NCBI GenBank assembly: GCA_033763735.1
Contig: JANRJY010000093.1
Span: forward strand, 1-14,146
DNA length: 14,146 bases
Direction of reading: 5' to 3'
Source: JANRJY01 sp033763735
GTDB taxonomy: Bacteria; Bacteroidota; Bacteroidia; Cytophagales; UBA9547
A program made the position numbers and the translations under genes. Shown here in pieces: positions 1 through 6,687 of the stretch (position 1 is the first letter of the stretch; every line of letters begins with the position of its first letter). Under the pieces are notes generated by a model. It was not told the origin of the DNA. It made no database searches and worked only from the letters and a program-made list of their open reading frames with translations.

Positions 1-21
1 CGGGATAACCAAATGAGCTAA

Positions 22-110
22 GGGCCCGATATTTAATTTTACATTCGTTCCAATGCTGATTATGAGTCATCCCGAGATTTACTCGGGATAACCAAATGAG
101 CTAAGGGCCC
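22..110 (-). repeat. tRNA-like repeat copy (CAU anticodon-arm type), degenerate
   Basis: On the minus strand this copy reads in tRNA order. GGGCCCT (110-104) resembles a 5' acceptor strand. TA (103-102) follows, then GCTC (101-98) and the D-loop-like ATTTGGTTA (97-89). A hairpin ATCCCGAG/CTCGGGAT (89-69) stands where GAGC should close the D stem. Next comes TGACTCATAATCA (69-57), an anticodon arm with loop CTCATAA and triplet CAT at 64-62. TTGGAACGAAT (53-43) resembles a T arm (TTGGTTCGAAT). The copy ends in CGGGCCC (28-22), able to pair with the 5' end. Known CAU tRNAs (Met, or lysidine-modified Ile2) share these blocks. The D stem is lost, the T loop altered and no CCA is seen, so a working tRNA is unlikely. 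The tRNA origin is inferred. Confidence 0.6.
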
Positions 111-193
111 GATATTTAATTTTACATTCGTTCCAATGCTGATTATGAGTCATCCCGAGATTTACTCGGGATAACCAAATGAGCTAAGGGCCC
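105..193 (-). repeat. tRNA-like repeat copy, second
   Basis: This copy has the same blocks as the one at 22-110, shifted by 83 bases: GGGCCCTTAGCTC at 193-181, hairpin 172-152, anticodon-like arm 152-140, T-arm-like block 136-126 and terminal GGGCCC at 110-105. The terminal GGGCCC of this copy is also the first GGGCCC of the next copy. Because GGGCCC is self-complementary, one block can act as the 3' acceptor of one unit and the 5' acceptor of the next. Confidence 0.6.
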
Positions 194-289
194 GATATTT
201 AATTTTTACTATTAACCTCCCCTTGATTATAAGTCATCCCGAGTTTTCCTCGGGATAACTCCCGAACTTTTTCGGGATGCTAAGGGCCC
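188..289 (-). repeat. tRNA-like repeat copy, divergent, with an extra hairpin
   Basis: This copy starts with GGGCCCTTAGC (289-279). The D-loop-like bases are replaced by a second hairpin, TCCCGAA-AAAG-TTCGGGA (277-260). The usual hairpin follows at 256-236. The anticodon-like arm is TGACTTATAATCA (236-224), with one base changed, so that the triplet would be TAT. The T-arm-like block is not recognisable. The unit is 102 nt, against 89 nt for the other two measured the same way. It may be an older copy that picked up an extra palindrome. Confidence 0.5.
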
Positions 290-290
290 G

Positions 291-324
291 TTTTTCAAAC
301 TAATTTCACATAGGGTTTGAAAAA
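291..324. repeat. Perfect 10-bp inverted repeat upstream of the HAD gene
   Basis: TTTTTCAAAC (291-300) and GTTTGAAAAA (315-324) are exact reverse complements separated by 14 nt. The right arm covers the TTTG proposed as the -33 element of the downstream promoter, so the dyad could be an operator. It could also form a hairpin in a transcript. It is not followed by a T-run on either strand, which argues against a terminator. Confidence 0.55.
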
Positions 325-346
325 GGAGTGCAATATTAGATATTTG
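316..346 (+). promoter_or_regulatory. Candidate Bacteroidota-type promoter for the HAD/protease/glycosidase set
   Basis: TTTG at 316-319, a 19-nt spacer, then GATATTTG at 339-346. The Bacteroidota consensus is TTTG or TTG, about 19 nt, then TAnnTTTG, so there is one mismatch in the -7 element. Transcription would start near 353, giving a leader of about 14 nt before the ATG at 367. This was found by eye. Confidence 0.42.
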
Positions 347-366
347 CAGTCACATCCACAAAATAA

Positions 367-996
367 ATGACAGATTTTAGTACAATCAAAAATATGATAT
401 TCGACTTAGGGGGTGTCATTATCAATTTGGATCTCGATAAAACATATAAAAGCTTTTCAAATATTTCCGGAATATCGGTGGATGATATTAAATCAAAGCT
501 ACATTTTACACAATTTTGGAAAGACCATGAAGTTGGTTTGATTTCTGATGAGGATTTTCGTCAAAACATCAAAAACTTATTGCAAATCGATATTTCTGAT
601 AATAAAATTGATGATATTTGGAATGAACTATTGCTTGATATTCCAATTGAAAGAATTAAATTATTACAAAAACTGTCTGAAAAATATAATCTGTTTTTGT
701 TAAGCAATACCAACGGCATCCATTACATTAAATTTACCGAAATACTTCATCAAACTTCCGGGATAAAAGGCTTTCATGAGTTATTTATCAAAGATTATTA
801 TTCGCATAATATACAAATGCGGAAGCCCAATGATGATATTTATTTGCATGTATTAAAAGAAAATAATTTATTGCCTTACCAAACCGTATTTATTGACGAT
901 AATTACGACAATATTAAAGCTGCTACTAATTTAGGAATTCACACCATCCATGTAATTCCACCGCACACCATCATTGATTTGCTCGAAAATGCCTGA
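367..996 (+). CDS. HAD-superfamily hydrolase, subfamily IA (YihX-like phosphatase)
   Basis: Predicted cytoplasmic phosphatase of 209 aa, the usual size for the family. Motif I is FDLGGV with the nucleophile Asp13. Gly15 stands where most HAD phosphatases have a second Asp; the same DLG pattern is found in YihX-type proteins, one of which dephosphorylates glucose-1-phosphate in E. coli. Motif II is LLSNTN (Ser113), motif III is Lys153 in MRKPND, and motif IV is FIDDN (Asp177, Asp178). The helical cap lies at about residues 20-95. The ATG at 367 sits just after a promoter-like sequence and starts the protein shortly before motif I. The 3' end overlaps the protease start by 8 nt, which suggests translational coupling. 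The substrate cannot be read from the sequence; a sugar phosphate is plausible given the glycosidase two genes downstream. Confidence 0.88.
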   Translation: MTDFSTIKNMIFDLGGVIINLDLDKTYKSFSNISGISVDDIKSKLHFTQFWKDHEVGLISDEDFRQNIKNLLQIDISDNKIDDIWNELLLDIPIERIKLLQKLSEKYNLFLLSNTNGIHYIKFTEILHQTSGIKGFHELFIKDYYSHNIQMRKPNDDIYLHVLKENNLLPYQTVFIDDNYDNIKAATNLGIHTIHVIPPHTIIDLLENA

Positions 997-2134
997 CCAG
1001 AATAATTCCAAAAAGACATTATACATCCAAATTGCTTTATTCATAATTACTTTCATCACTACCACCCTTGCAGGTGCTGAATGGATATATGGGAGATATT
1101 TTTTTCTGAATGAAGACGGGATTGGTTGGAACAAATGGCTAACTTCTGATAAAATAATTGAAAGTTTAAAATTTTCTGTGCCATTTCTATTAATACTTAC
1201 CGTGCATGAGTTTGGGCATTATTTTACGGCTCGTTACTACAAAATCAAAGTTACCTTACCGTACTATATTCCTTTTTGGTTTGGAATTAGTTCATCTATA
1301 GGCACTATGGGAGCTTTTATTCAAATTAAGGAACAAATCAAATCCCGAAAAGAATATTTTGACGTTGGTCTGGCAGGACCTATGGCAGGATTTTTAGTAG
1401 CACTCTTAGTTTTGTTTTATGGATTTACAAATTTGCCTCCTGCAACTTACATTTTTTCAATACACCCTGAATACCAGCAATATGGATTGGATTATGCACA
1501 AACGGTGTACAAAGGCTTAGAAGGGAACTTTTATATAGGTAAAAATTTGATCTTCTGGTTGTTCGAAAATTATGTGGCGGATCCTTCCCGAATTCCAAAT
1601 CAATATGAAATTATGCATTACCCCTTTTTGTTTGCAGGTTTTTTGGCCTGTTTTTTTACAGCATTAAACCTGATGCCTGTGGGTCAATTGGATGGGGGGC
1701 ATATTTTGTATGGACTTGTGGGAGAAAAAAACCATAGGATGATTTCCTTGACTTTATTTTTCATATTTGTGTTTTATGCCGGATTAGGTACGGTGTCGGC
1801 TGTGGACTTTGTAAATAACTCAGGTATATATCCATTTTTCTATTTCTTTTTCCTCTATGTTTTGTTTTCAAGAATCGGTAAAAATTTCAAAACAACTTTT
1901 CTATTAAGCTTTGGAATGTTTACCATTCAGTTGGGTTTAACCTATTTCTTCCCCGGAATCAAAGGTTATAGCGGTTGGCTATTATTTGCATTCATTTTGG
2001 GCAGGTTTTTAGGGGTATATCATCCTGTTGCTGAGGATAATAAACCGTTGGATACAAAAAGAATCATTTTGGGTATTGTTTCTTTGCTAATATTTGTACT
2101 TTGCTTTACTCCTACGCCATTTGTGGTTGAATAA
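989..2134 (+). CDS. Site-2 protease family (M50) membrane metalloprotease
   Basis: Multi-pass intramembrane zinc protease of 381 aa. The zinc site HEFGH (His73, Glu74, His77) sits in a membrane segment, and the third ligand lies in NLMPVGQLDGGH (Asp235), the classic NPxxxLDGGH-like motif of M50 enzymes. There are about seven or eight hydrophobic segments and no PDZ domain, so it resembles the EGY/compact S2P type rather than RseP. Such enzymes cut membrane-bound substrates, often anti-sigma factors; no such substrate is encoded nearby. I chose ATG 989 over an in-frame TTG at 974, because ATG 989 gives the overlap ATGCCTGA with the HAD stop, a common coupling arrangement. The gene ends one base before the next ATG, so the three genes probably form one transcript. 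Confidence 0.9.
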   Translation: MPDQNNSKKTLYIQIALFIITFITTTLAGAEWIYGRYFFLNEDGIGWNKWLTSDKIIESLKFSVPFLLILTVHEFGHYFTARYYKIKVTLPYYIPFWFGISSSIGTMGAFIQIKEQIKSRKEYFDVGLAGPMAGFLVALLVLFYGFTNLPPATYIFSIHPEYQQYGLDYAQTVYKGLEGNFYIGKNLIFWLFENYVADPSRIPNQYEIMHYPFLFAGFLACFFTALNLMPVGQLDGGHILYGLVGEKNHRMISLTLFFIFVFYAGLGTVSAVDFVNNSGIYPFFYFFFLYVLFSRIGKNFKTTFLLSFGMFTIQLGLTYFFPGIKGYSGWLLFAFILGRFLGVYHPVAEDNKPLDTKRIILGIVSLLIFVLCFTPTPFVVE

Positions 2135-4669
2135 ATGCCAAATACCTCCGTCAATCCTGAGTTTTTAAGAATTCATTCAGAATCACAAAAATGGAAAAAG
2201 TTTGGCCCATACCTGTCTGAACGTCAGTGGGGTACGGTGCGTGAAGACTACAGTGAATACGGAAGTGCGTGGGATTTTTTTCCGCATGATGATGCGCGTT
2301 CAAGAGCCTACAGATGGGGCGAAGATGGCATCGCAGGCATTTCTGACGATCATCAAAACTTGTGTTTTGCGATTGCCTTTTGGAATGGTAAAGATGGCAT
2401 TATCAAAGAACGTCTATTTGGCCTAACCGGAGAGGAAGGGAATCATAGTGAAGATGTAAAGGAGCTCTACTATTACCTCGCAAGTACTCCCACACATTCG
2501 TACATGAAATATTTGTACAAATATCCTCAAAACGAGTTTCCATATTGGGATTTGGTTCTCGAAAATGCCAATAGGAGTAAAAAAGAGAAAGAATTCGAAT
2601 TAGTTGATACAGGCATATTTGACCAAAACAAATACTTTGATATAGAAATTGAATATGCTAAGATTGAAGAAGAAAAAATATTAGTAAAAATAACAGTTCA
2701 TAACAGAAGCGTTGATGCTTCTGAATTGCATATTATTCCTACAATTTGGTTCAGAAACACCTGGAGATATAATTCTCAAACGGAAAAGCCAACTCTGAGA
2801 GAAAATAATGGAAATATTGAGGTGGAGTCGGTATATCCAGGCAAATATATTCTGAAAGACATTTCCTTTGGAAATCCGGATTATGAAATTGTGCTTACCG
2901 AAAATGAGACCAATGCAGGTCGATTGTATGGCTTAGAAAGCTATACCAAATATGTCAAAGATGGGATTAATAACTATATCGTTCATGGCAATGATGAATG
3001 CGTTAATCCTAGCAATGAAGGAACGAAAGCTGCGTATATCTATAAATTAAAAATTAATGGAGGGGAATCAAAATCAGTTTGTCTTCAGTTGACAGATATT
3101 GATGATACGATAGATATTGAAAAAACACTTTCAGCTCGAAGGGGAGAGTGCGAATATTTTTACAATAAATTTTCTTCGGGCAATACAGATATTGTTGAAT
3201 TGTTGAAACAAGCTTATGCCGGGATGATGTGGGGCAAACAATTCTATCATTTCAATTTGAAACAATGGTTCAATGGTGATCCCGGTCAACATCCACCTCC
3301 TGAAAACCGAAAAAATGGCCGTAATTCCGGGTGGGAGCATATTGATGCACACGACATTATTTCCATGCCTGACAAATGGGAATATCCTTGGTTTGCAGCT
3401 TGGGATTCAGCTTTTCATTGTATTGCGATTGCCAGAATTGATCCTGTTTTTGCCAAGAACCAATTAATCATGTTTTTGGAACCAAGATATATGTCTCGTT
3501 CAGGGCAAATTCCTGCTTATGAATGGGCATTTGGAGATGTTAATCCTCCGGTGCATTCATTGGGTGTGTGGCATGTATACCAAATTGATAAGACTATTAA
3601 TGGGGGTAAAGGGGACTTGGAATTTTTAAATGCCACATTGCAAGGTTTGGAAATAAATTTTGATTGGTGGTTTTCAAATCAAAAAATTGGAGACAAATAT
3701 GTATTCAGTGGTGGATTTATGGGTTTGGACAATGTGAGTGTGATTGATCGTGGAGCGAATATGCCGGATGGAACAAAACTTGCGCAGGTTGATGCCACTT
3801 GTTGGATGGCTGCTTTTGCACTGGATTTATTAAAAATATGCATTGAAACCAATCAAAGTGAAGAAAAGACAATTAAGTACTTAAATATATTTAATCAAAT
3901 TGCTTCTGACTTTCAATTGCTTTGGGACAATGAAACTTTGTTTTTTGTTGATAAGCTTGTTGATGCTCAGACATGTGAAGTAATAGAGACTTTTAGAGTT
4001 AAAAATATTTCGGGATTGTTTCCAATAATGAGTGTGGTTGTTTTGGAAAAATCCACTTTGAGAGATTATCCGGTTTTAACAAAACATTTGAATTTTGATA
4101 ACAAAAATCAATGCTTTCTAAGCTTAATTACGATAGATCGGATGCTTGATTTGGTCGGTCAGTTGAGTGATGAAACCAAGTTTTTGGGTAAATATGGAAT
4201 AAGGTCTTTGTCATATGAGCATGCCAATCACACATTGCAATCGCATTTGCCTATAAAGTCATTTCCTTTACGTTATACACCTGAGGAATCAGAAACAACG
4301 AATTACGGAGAAAATTCCAATTGGAGAGGTCCGGTATGGTTTCCGGTTAATTATGTGTTGTTGAGTGGATTGAGCATAATGGGCAAATATTTTCAAAATC
4401 AGTATACCGTTCATTACGAGGGGACACAAACCAGCATCACCTTTCTTAGTAAAGCCATTTGTCAAAGACTTTTGAATTTATTTATAAGAAAAAATAATCA
4501 CACACCTATTTATACCAATTATCCCAAACTCAATTCTGATCCTAACTTTTATAAACACTTGCAATTTTATGAATTTTTTAACCCGGAAACAGGAGCCGGT
4601 TGTGGGGCTTCTCACCAAACGGGTTGGACCGGATTGGTTACAGAAGTATATTTCTTAACATTACAATAA
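2135..4669 (+). CDS. MGH1-like / GH63-type glycoside hydrolase
   Basis: Large (844 aa) glycosidase of the (alpha/alpha)6-barrel kind, often annotated as glucosidase or mannosylglycerate-hydrolase-like. The N-terminal part (about 1-330) carries the family signature ERQWGTVRED (29-38) and DDARSRAYRWGEDG (52-65), with a beta-rich stretch. The barrel follows with PWFAAWDSAFH (Asp424), PAYEWAFGD (Glu463) and GENSNWRGPVW (Glu726, Trp730). By comparison with GH63 enzymes, an Asp in the first block and a Glu near the last are the likely acid and base; this assignment is inferred. There is no signal peptide, so it probably acts in the cytoplasm on an internal alpha-linked sugar such as a compatible solute or glycogen-derived oligosaccharide. 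The start ATG follows the protease stop directly (TAAATG). The stop abuts the stop of the convergent photolyase gene. The substrate is unknown. Confidence 0.87.
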   Translation: MPNTSVNPEFLRIHSESQKWKKFGPYLSERQWGTVREDYSEYGSAWDFFPHDDARSRAYRWGEDGIAGISDDHQNLCFAIAFWNGKDGIIKERLFGLTGEEGNHSEDVKELYYYLASTPTHSYMKYLYKYPQNEFPYWDLVLENANRSKKEKEFELVDTGIFDQNKYFDIEIEYAKIEEEKILVKITVHNRSVDASELHIIPTIWFRNTWRYNSQTEKPTLRENNGNIEVESVYPGKYILKDISFGNPDYEIVLTENETNAGRLYGLESYTKYVKDGINNYIVHGNDECVNPSNEGTKAAYIYKLKINGGESKSVCLQLTDIDDTIDIEKTLSARRGECEYFYNKFSSGNTDIVELLKQAYAGMMWGKQFYHFNLKQWFNGDPGQHPPPENRKNGRNSGWEHIDAHDIISMPDKWEYPWFAAWDSAFHCIAIARIDPVFAKNQLIMFLEPRYMSRSGQIPAYEWAFGDVNPPVHSLGVWHVYQIDKTINGGKGDLEFLNATLQGLEINFDWWFSNQKIGDKYVFSGGFMGLDNVSVIDRGANMPDGTKLAQVDATCWMAAFALDLLKICIETNQSEEKTIKYLNIFNQIASDFQLLWDNETLFFVDKLVDAQTCEVIETFRVKNISGLFPIMSVVVLEKSTLRDYPVLTKHLNFDNKNQCFLSLITIDRMLDLVGQLSDETKFLGKYGIRSLSYEHANHTLQSHLPIKSFPLRYTPEESETTNYGENSNWRGPVWFPVNYVLLSGLSIMGKYFQNQYTVHYEGTQTSITFLSKAICQRLLNLFIRKNNHTPIYTNYPKLNSDPNFYKHLQFYEFFNPETGAGCGASHQTGWTGLVTEVYFLTLQ

Positions 4670-5983
4670 TCAATTCATTTTCAGTCCTTTTTGATATACT
4701 TCCAATACCCTTTTTCTGGCAAATTCGTGATTGACAATTGGTACAACATACATAGGTTTAGATAAGTATTCAGGAACCCAAGTGCCGATATATTTAAGCT
4801 GAGGATCAAACTTCTGCATTTGTAACGAAGGGTTAAAAATTCGGAAATAAGGAGCTGCATCACAGCCCGATCCTGCCGCCCATTGCCAACCGCCATTATT
4901 GGCCGACAAATCATAATCCAATAATTTTTTGGCGAAATATGCTTCCCCCCAACGCCAATCAATAAGCAAATGTTTGGTCAAGAAACTTGCAGTAATCATT
5001 CGGACTCTATTGTGCATGAAGCCGGTGGCATTAAGTTCGCGCATTCCAGCATCTACGATTGGGTAACCGGTATTGCCTGTGCACCATGCTTCAAACTCAT
5101 CCGGATTATTGCGCCATTCAATTCGGTCGTATTCTTTTTTGAAAGATTGATTCACTACATGAGGAAAATGGCTTAATATCATCATATAAAAATCGCGCCA
5201 TATTAGTTCATTGAGAAATGTAGGACTTTTTTCAAATGCTAAACTTGCTAATTCCCTAATACTAACCGTTCCAAATCTCAAATGAATTCCTAATCGAGAC
5301 GTACCCGAAATGGCCGGAAAATCACGATGGTCACTATATTTCAACAATAATTCGTTTTTGACTTCAGAAGGAGGAATAATGATAGATGTTTTTGAAAAGC
5401 CAATTTGTGATAAAGTAGGTATTGGTATTGGATTGATTTTGAGAAAATTACCAAAATATTTTTTGTTGGGGTAAGGCTTTAGGTAAAATGGATTGAGCTT
5501 TGTTTTCCATTTTTTACTGTAAGGTGTGTAAACGGTATAAGGTTTTTGGTCATCTTTCAATACCTCTTTGTATTCAAATATGCATTGATCTTTGAAAGTT
5601 TGAAATGATATATTTTTGGATGTCAATAAGTCTTTCACATAATGATCTCTTTTGATCGCATACGGCTCATAGTCCTGATTGGCAAATACCATTTTGACTT
5701 CATAATCATGGATAATCTTCGTCCAAATTTCTTCGGGTTTTCCAATGAATACATGCAAAGTAGAACCTTGTTGTGCTAACTGGCTTTGAATATTTTGTAA
5801 TGATTGATGAATGAACTCAACTCTTGCGTCGTGTTTGTCCTCAAGTTTTTGGAGAATGTGGGTATCAAATATAAATATAGGTAAAACAGGAAAAGGAGAT
5901 TTTAGGGCATAATACAGCCCGGCATTGTCCTCCAACCGCAAATCCCTTCGAAACCAAAAAATTGAAATAGGTTGGTTGTTCAT
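4670..5983 (-). CDS. phrB: Class I CPD deoxyribodipyrimidine photolyase
   Basis: Blue-light repair enzyme of 437 aa that splits cyclobutane pyrimidine dimers using FADH-. The N-terminal antenna domain starts with WFRRDLRLEDN (10-20). The FAD domain has GTSRLGIHLRFG (227-238), NELIWRDFY (258-266), TGYPIVDAGMREL (305-317), MHNRVRM (323-329) and NNGGWQWAAGSGCDAAPYF (362-380). Counterparts of E. coli residues are visible: the Trp electron chain W290, W343 and W366; dimer contacts E259, W262 and W368; and N362 near the flavin, where plant cryptochromes carry Asp. All key residues are present, so repair activity is likely. It follows the toxin gene after 30 nt on the same strand and may share its transcript. 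The ATG at 5983 gives the normal N-terminus. Photolyase rather than a signalling cryptochrome is favoured by N362 and the short C-terminus. Confidence 0.95.
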   Translation of the reverse strand: MNNQPISIFWFRRDLRLEDNAGLYYALKSPFPVLPIFIFDTHILQKLEDKHDARVEFIHQSLQNIQSQLAQQGSTLHVFIGKPEEIWTKIIHDYEVKMVFANQDYEPYAIKRDHYVKDLLTSKNISFQTFKDQCIFEYKEVLKDDQKPYTVYTPYSKKWKTKLNPFYLKPYPNKKYFGNFLKINPIPIPTLSQIGFSKTSIIIPPSEVKNELLLKYSDHRDFPAISGTSRLGIHLRFGTVSIRELASLAFEKSPTFLNELIWRDFYMMILSHFPHVVNQSFKKEYDRIEWRNNPDEFEAWCTGNTGYPIVDAGMRELNATGFMHNRVRMITASFLTKHLLIDWRWGEAYFAKKLLDYDLSANNGGWQWAAGSGCDAAPYFRIFNPSLQMQKFDPQLKYIGTWVPEYLSKPMYVVPIVNHEFARKRVLEVYQKGLKMN

Positions 5984-6013
5984 AGGTTTGCTATATTTTG
6001 GATAGGTTTTTAC

Positions 6014-6334
6014 TTATCTAATTTGTAAAAGCTTTGAAAGACTTTCATTAAGTTCATTTATTTCCATTAATGTCAATTTTCCGAGTTCTCCTAAAACTAA
6101 ATCTGAGTCTATGGTGGCAATTTTATTTATTCTGATAATGGAATGAGTCTTTAAACCATTTGTAGGTGTTGGAGATAAGTGAATATCAAATTCTGTTTGC
6201 CATTTTAATTCACTGGTTATAAAACAAACAGTTACATCAAATTCAGCAACATGCAAAATTAAGGCTGGTCTAATTTTACTTCCTTTTAAATCTGTAAATG
6301 GAAAAGGGATTAATACAATATCCCCTTTTTTCAC
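6014..6334 (-). CDS. PemK/MazF-family toxin (endoribonuclease)
   Basis: Small 106-aa protein with the family opening KKGDIVLIPFPFTDLKGSKIR (2-22) followed by PALIL, and the later FITSE (38-42) and SIIRINKIATID (65-76) blocks. Arg22 and Thr40/Ser41 lie where MazF proteins keep catalytic residues. MazF-type toxins cut single-stranded mRNA at short motifs and form dimers bound by the antitoxin C-terminus. The start is a GTG (6334-6332) that overlaps the antitoxin stop as GTGA, which couples translation of toxin to antitoxin. The length is normal and nothing is broken. The photolyase gene lies 30 nt downstream. PemK/MazF assignment is firm; the cleavage site cannot be predicted. Confidence 0.88.
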   Translation of the reverse strand: MKKGDIVLIPFPFTDLKGSKIRPALILHVAEFDVTVCFITSELKWQTEFDIHLSPTPTNGLKTHSIIRINKIATIDSDLVLGELGKLTLMEINELNESLSKLLQIR

Positions 6335-6558
6335 TTGAATTTTAATTTAAGGTCATTAATAGAGTATAAGTCAGGCTCTTTGTTTAAAAAATCAAAAGAT
6401 TTTGAAGAAGAAGCAATATCTTGAATTCCTTGATTCAATAATTGATCATCAATTTTATGTAACAAAAACTCAACATAATCATTGACTTCTTTAATCTTAA
6501 AAGTAGGCAGCCTCTCCATATTGTCAAGAGTCTTTTTTAAAAGAATTTGTTTGTCCAT
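6331..6558 (-). CDS. Putative antitoxin partner of the PemK/MazF toxin
   Basis: 75-aa protein placed directly upstream of the toxin with a 4-nt overlap, the standard type II antitoxin position. The N-terminal half has the pattern LPTFKIKEVNDYVEFLLHKI (17-36), a helix like that of DUF2281-type small antitoxins, which bind DNA or pair through this region. The C-terminal part (about 45-75: polar, ending DLKLKFK) is probably the flexible toxin-binding tail. It lacks a clear ribbon-helix-helix or AbrB fold. ATG 6558 lies about 20 nt downstream of a strong promoter candidate, and such pairs usually repress their own promoter. The role rests mainly on position and the weak family resemblance. Confidence 0.72.
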   Translation of the reverse strand: MDKQILLKKTLDNMERLPTFKIKEVNDYVEFLLHKIDDQLLNQGIQDIASSSKSFDFLNKEPDLYSINDLKLKFK

Positions 6559-6577
6559 GTCCTTATTTTATCACAAT

Positions 6578-6608
6578 CAAAGGTAAAAATAAATTTACAG
6601 GCTTACAA
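6578..6608 (-). promoter_or_regulatory. Bacteroidota-type promoter of the toxin-antitoxin operon
   Basis: On the minus strand: TTG (6608-6606), a 20-nt spacer, then TACCTTTG (6585-6578), a perfect TAnnTTTG -7 element. Transcription would begin near 6571, leaving a leader of about 13 nt before the antitoxin ATG. This is the best promoter match in the window. It suggests that the TA pair, and perhaps the photolyase gene behind it, is transcribed separately from the DinB gene upstream. Confidence 0.6.
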
Positions 6609-6687
6609 CAATATCAATAATAAACGGTATAATTCAAATATATTGAAAATTGTGCCGATGGAATTATTGAAAAATCAGATAGTAAAA

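Larger units (their letters stand above)
1..289. repeat. 83-bp tandem repeat array with hairpins, running off the left edge
   Basis: Units 1-83 and 84-166 are identical. The third unit (167-250, 84 bp) matches for about its first 40 bases, then diverges and recovers around its hairpin. A fourth, partial unit starts at 251 and keeps the core GCTAAGGGCCCG. The core GGGCCC lies at 22-27, 105-110, 188-193 and 284-289, so the spacing is 83, 83 and 96. Each unit holds a perfect stem ATCCCGAG/CTCGGGAT with a 5-nt loop (69-89, 152-172, 236-256). The array starts at base 1, so it probably extends further left. Identity of the first two units implies recent duplication. No open reading frame of note crosses it. 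On the minus strand the units look tRNA-like (see the separate entries). Confidence 0.93.

Noticed and set aside
22..110. Functional tRNA gene for CAU
   Set aside because: The D stem lacks its 3' strand, a hairpin is inserted, the T loop is changed from TTCGAAT to AACGAAT, and no paired acceptor with CCA is seen.
1..289. CRISPR array
   Set aside because: The first two units are identical over all 83 bases, so there are no unique spacers, and no cas gene is near.
291..324. Rho-independent terminator
   Set aside because: The 10-bp inverted repeat is AT-rich and is not followed by a T-run on either strand.
974..988. TTG start for the site-2 protease
   Set aside because: ATG 989 is in frame, gives a usual short overlap with the HAD stop, and needs no rare start codon.
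4970..5176. Plus-strand 68-aa coding frame inside the photolyase gene
   Set aside because: It is a shadow of the fully conserved photolyase FAD domain on the other strand.
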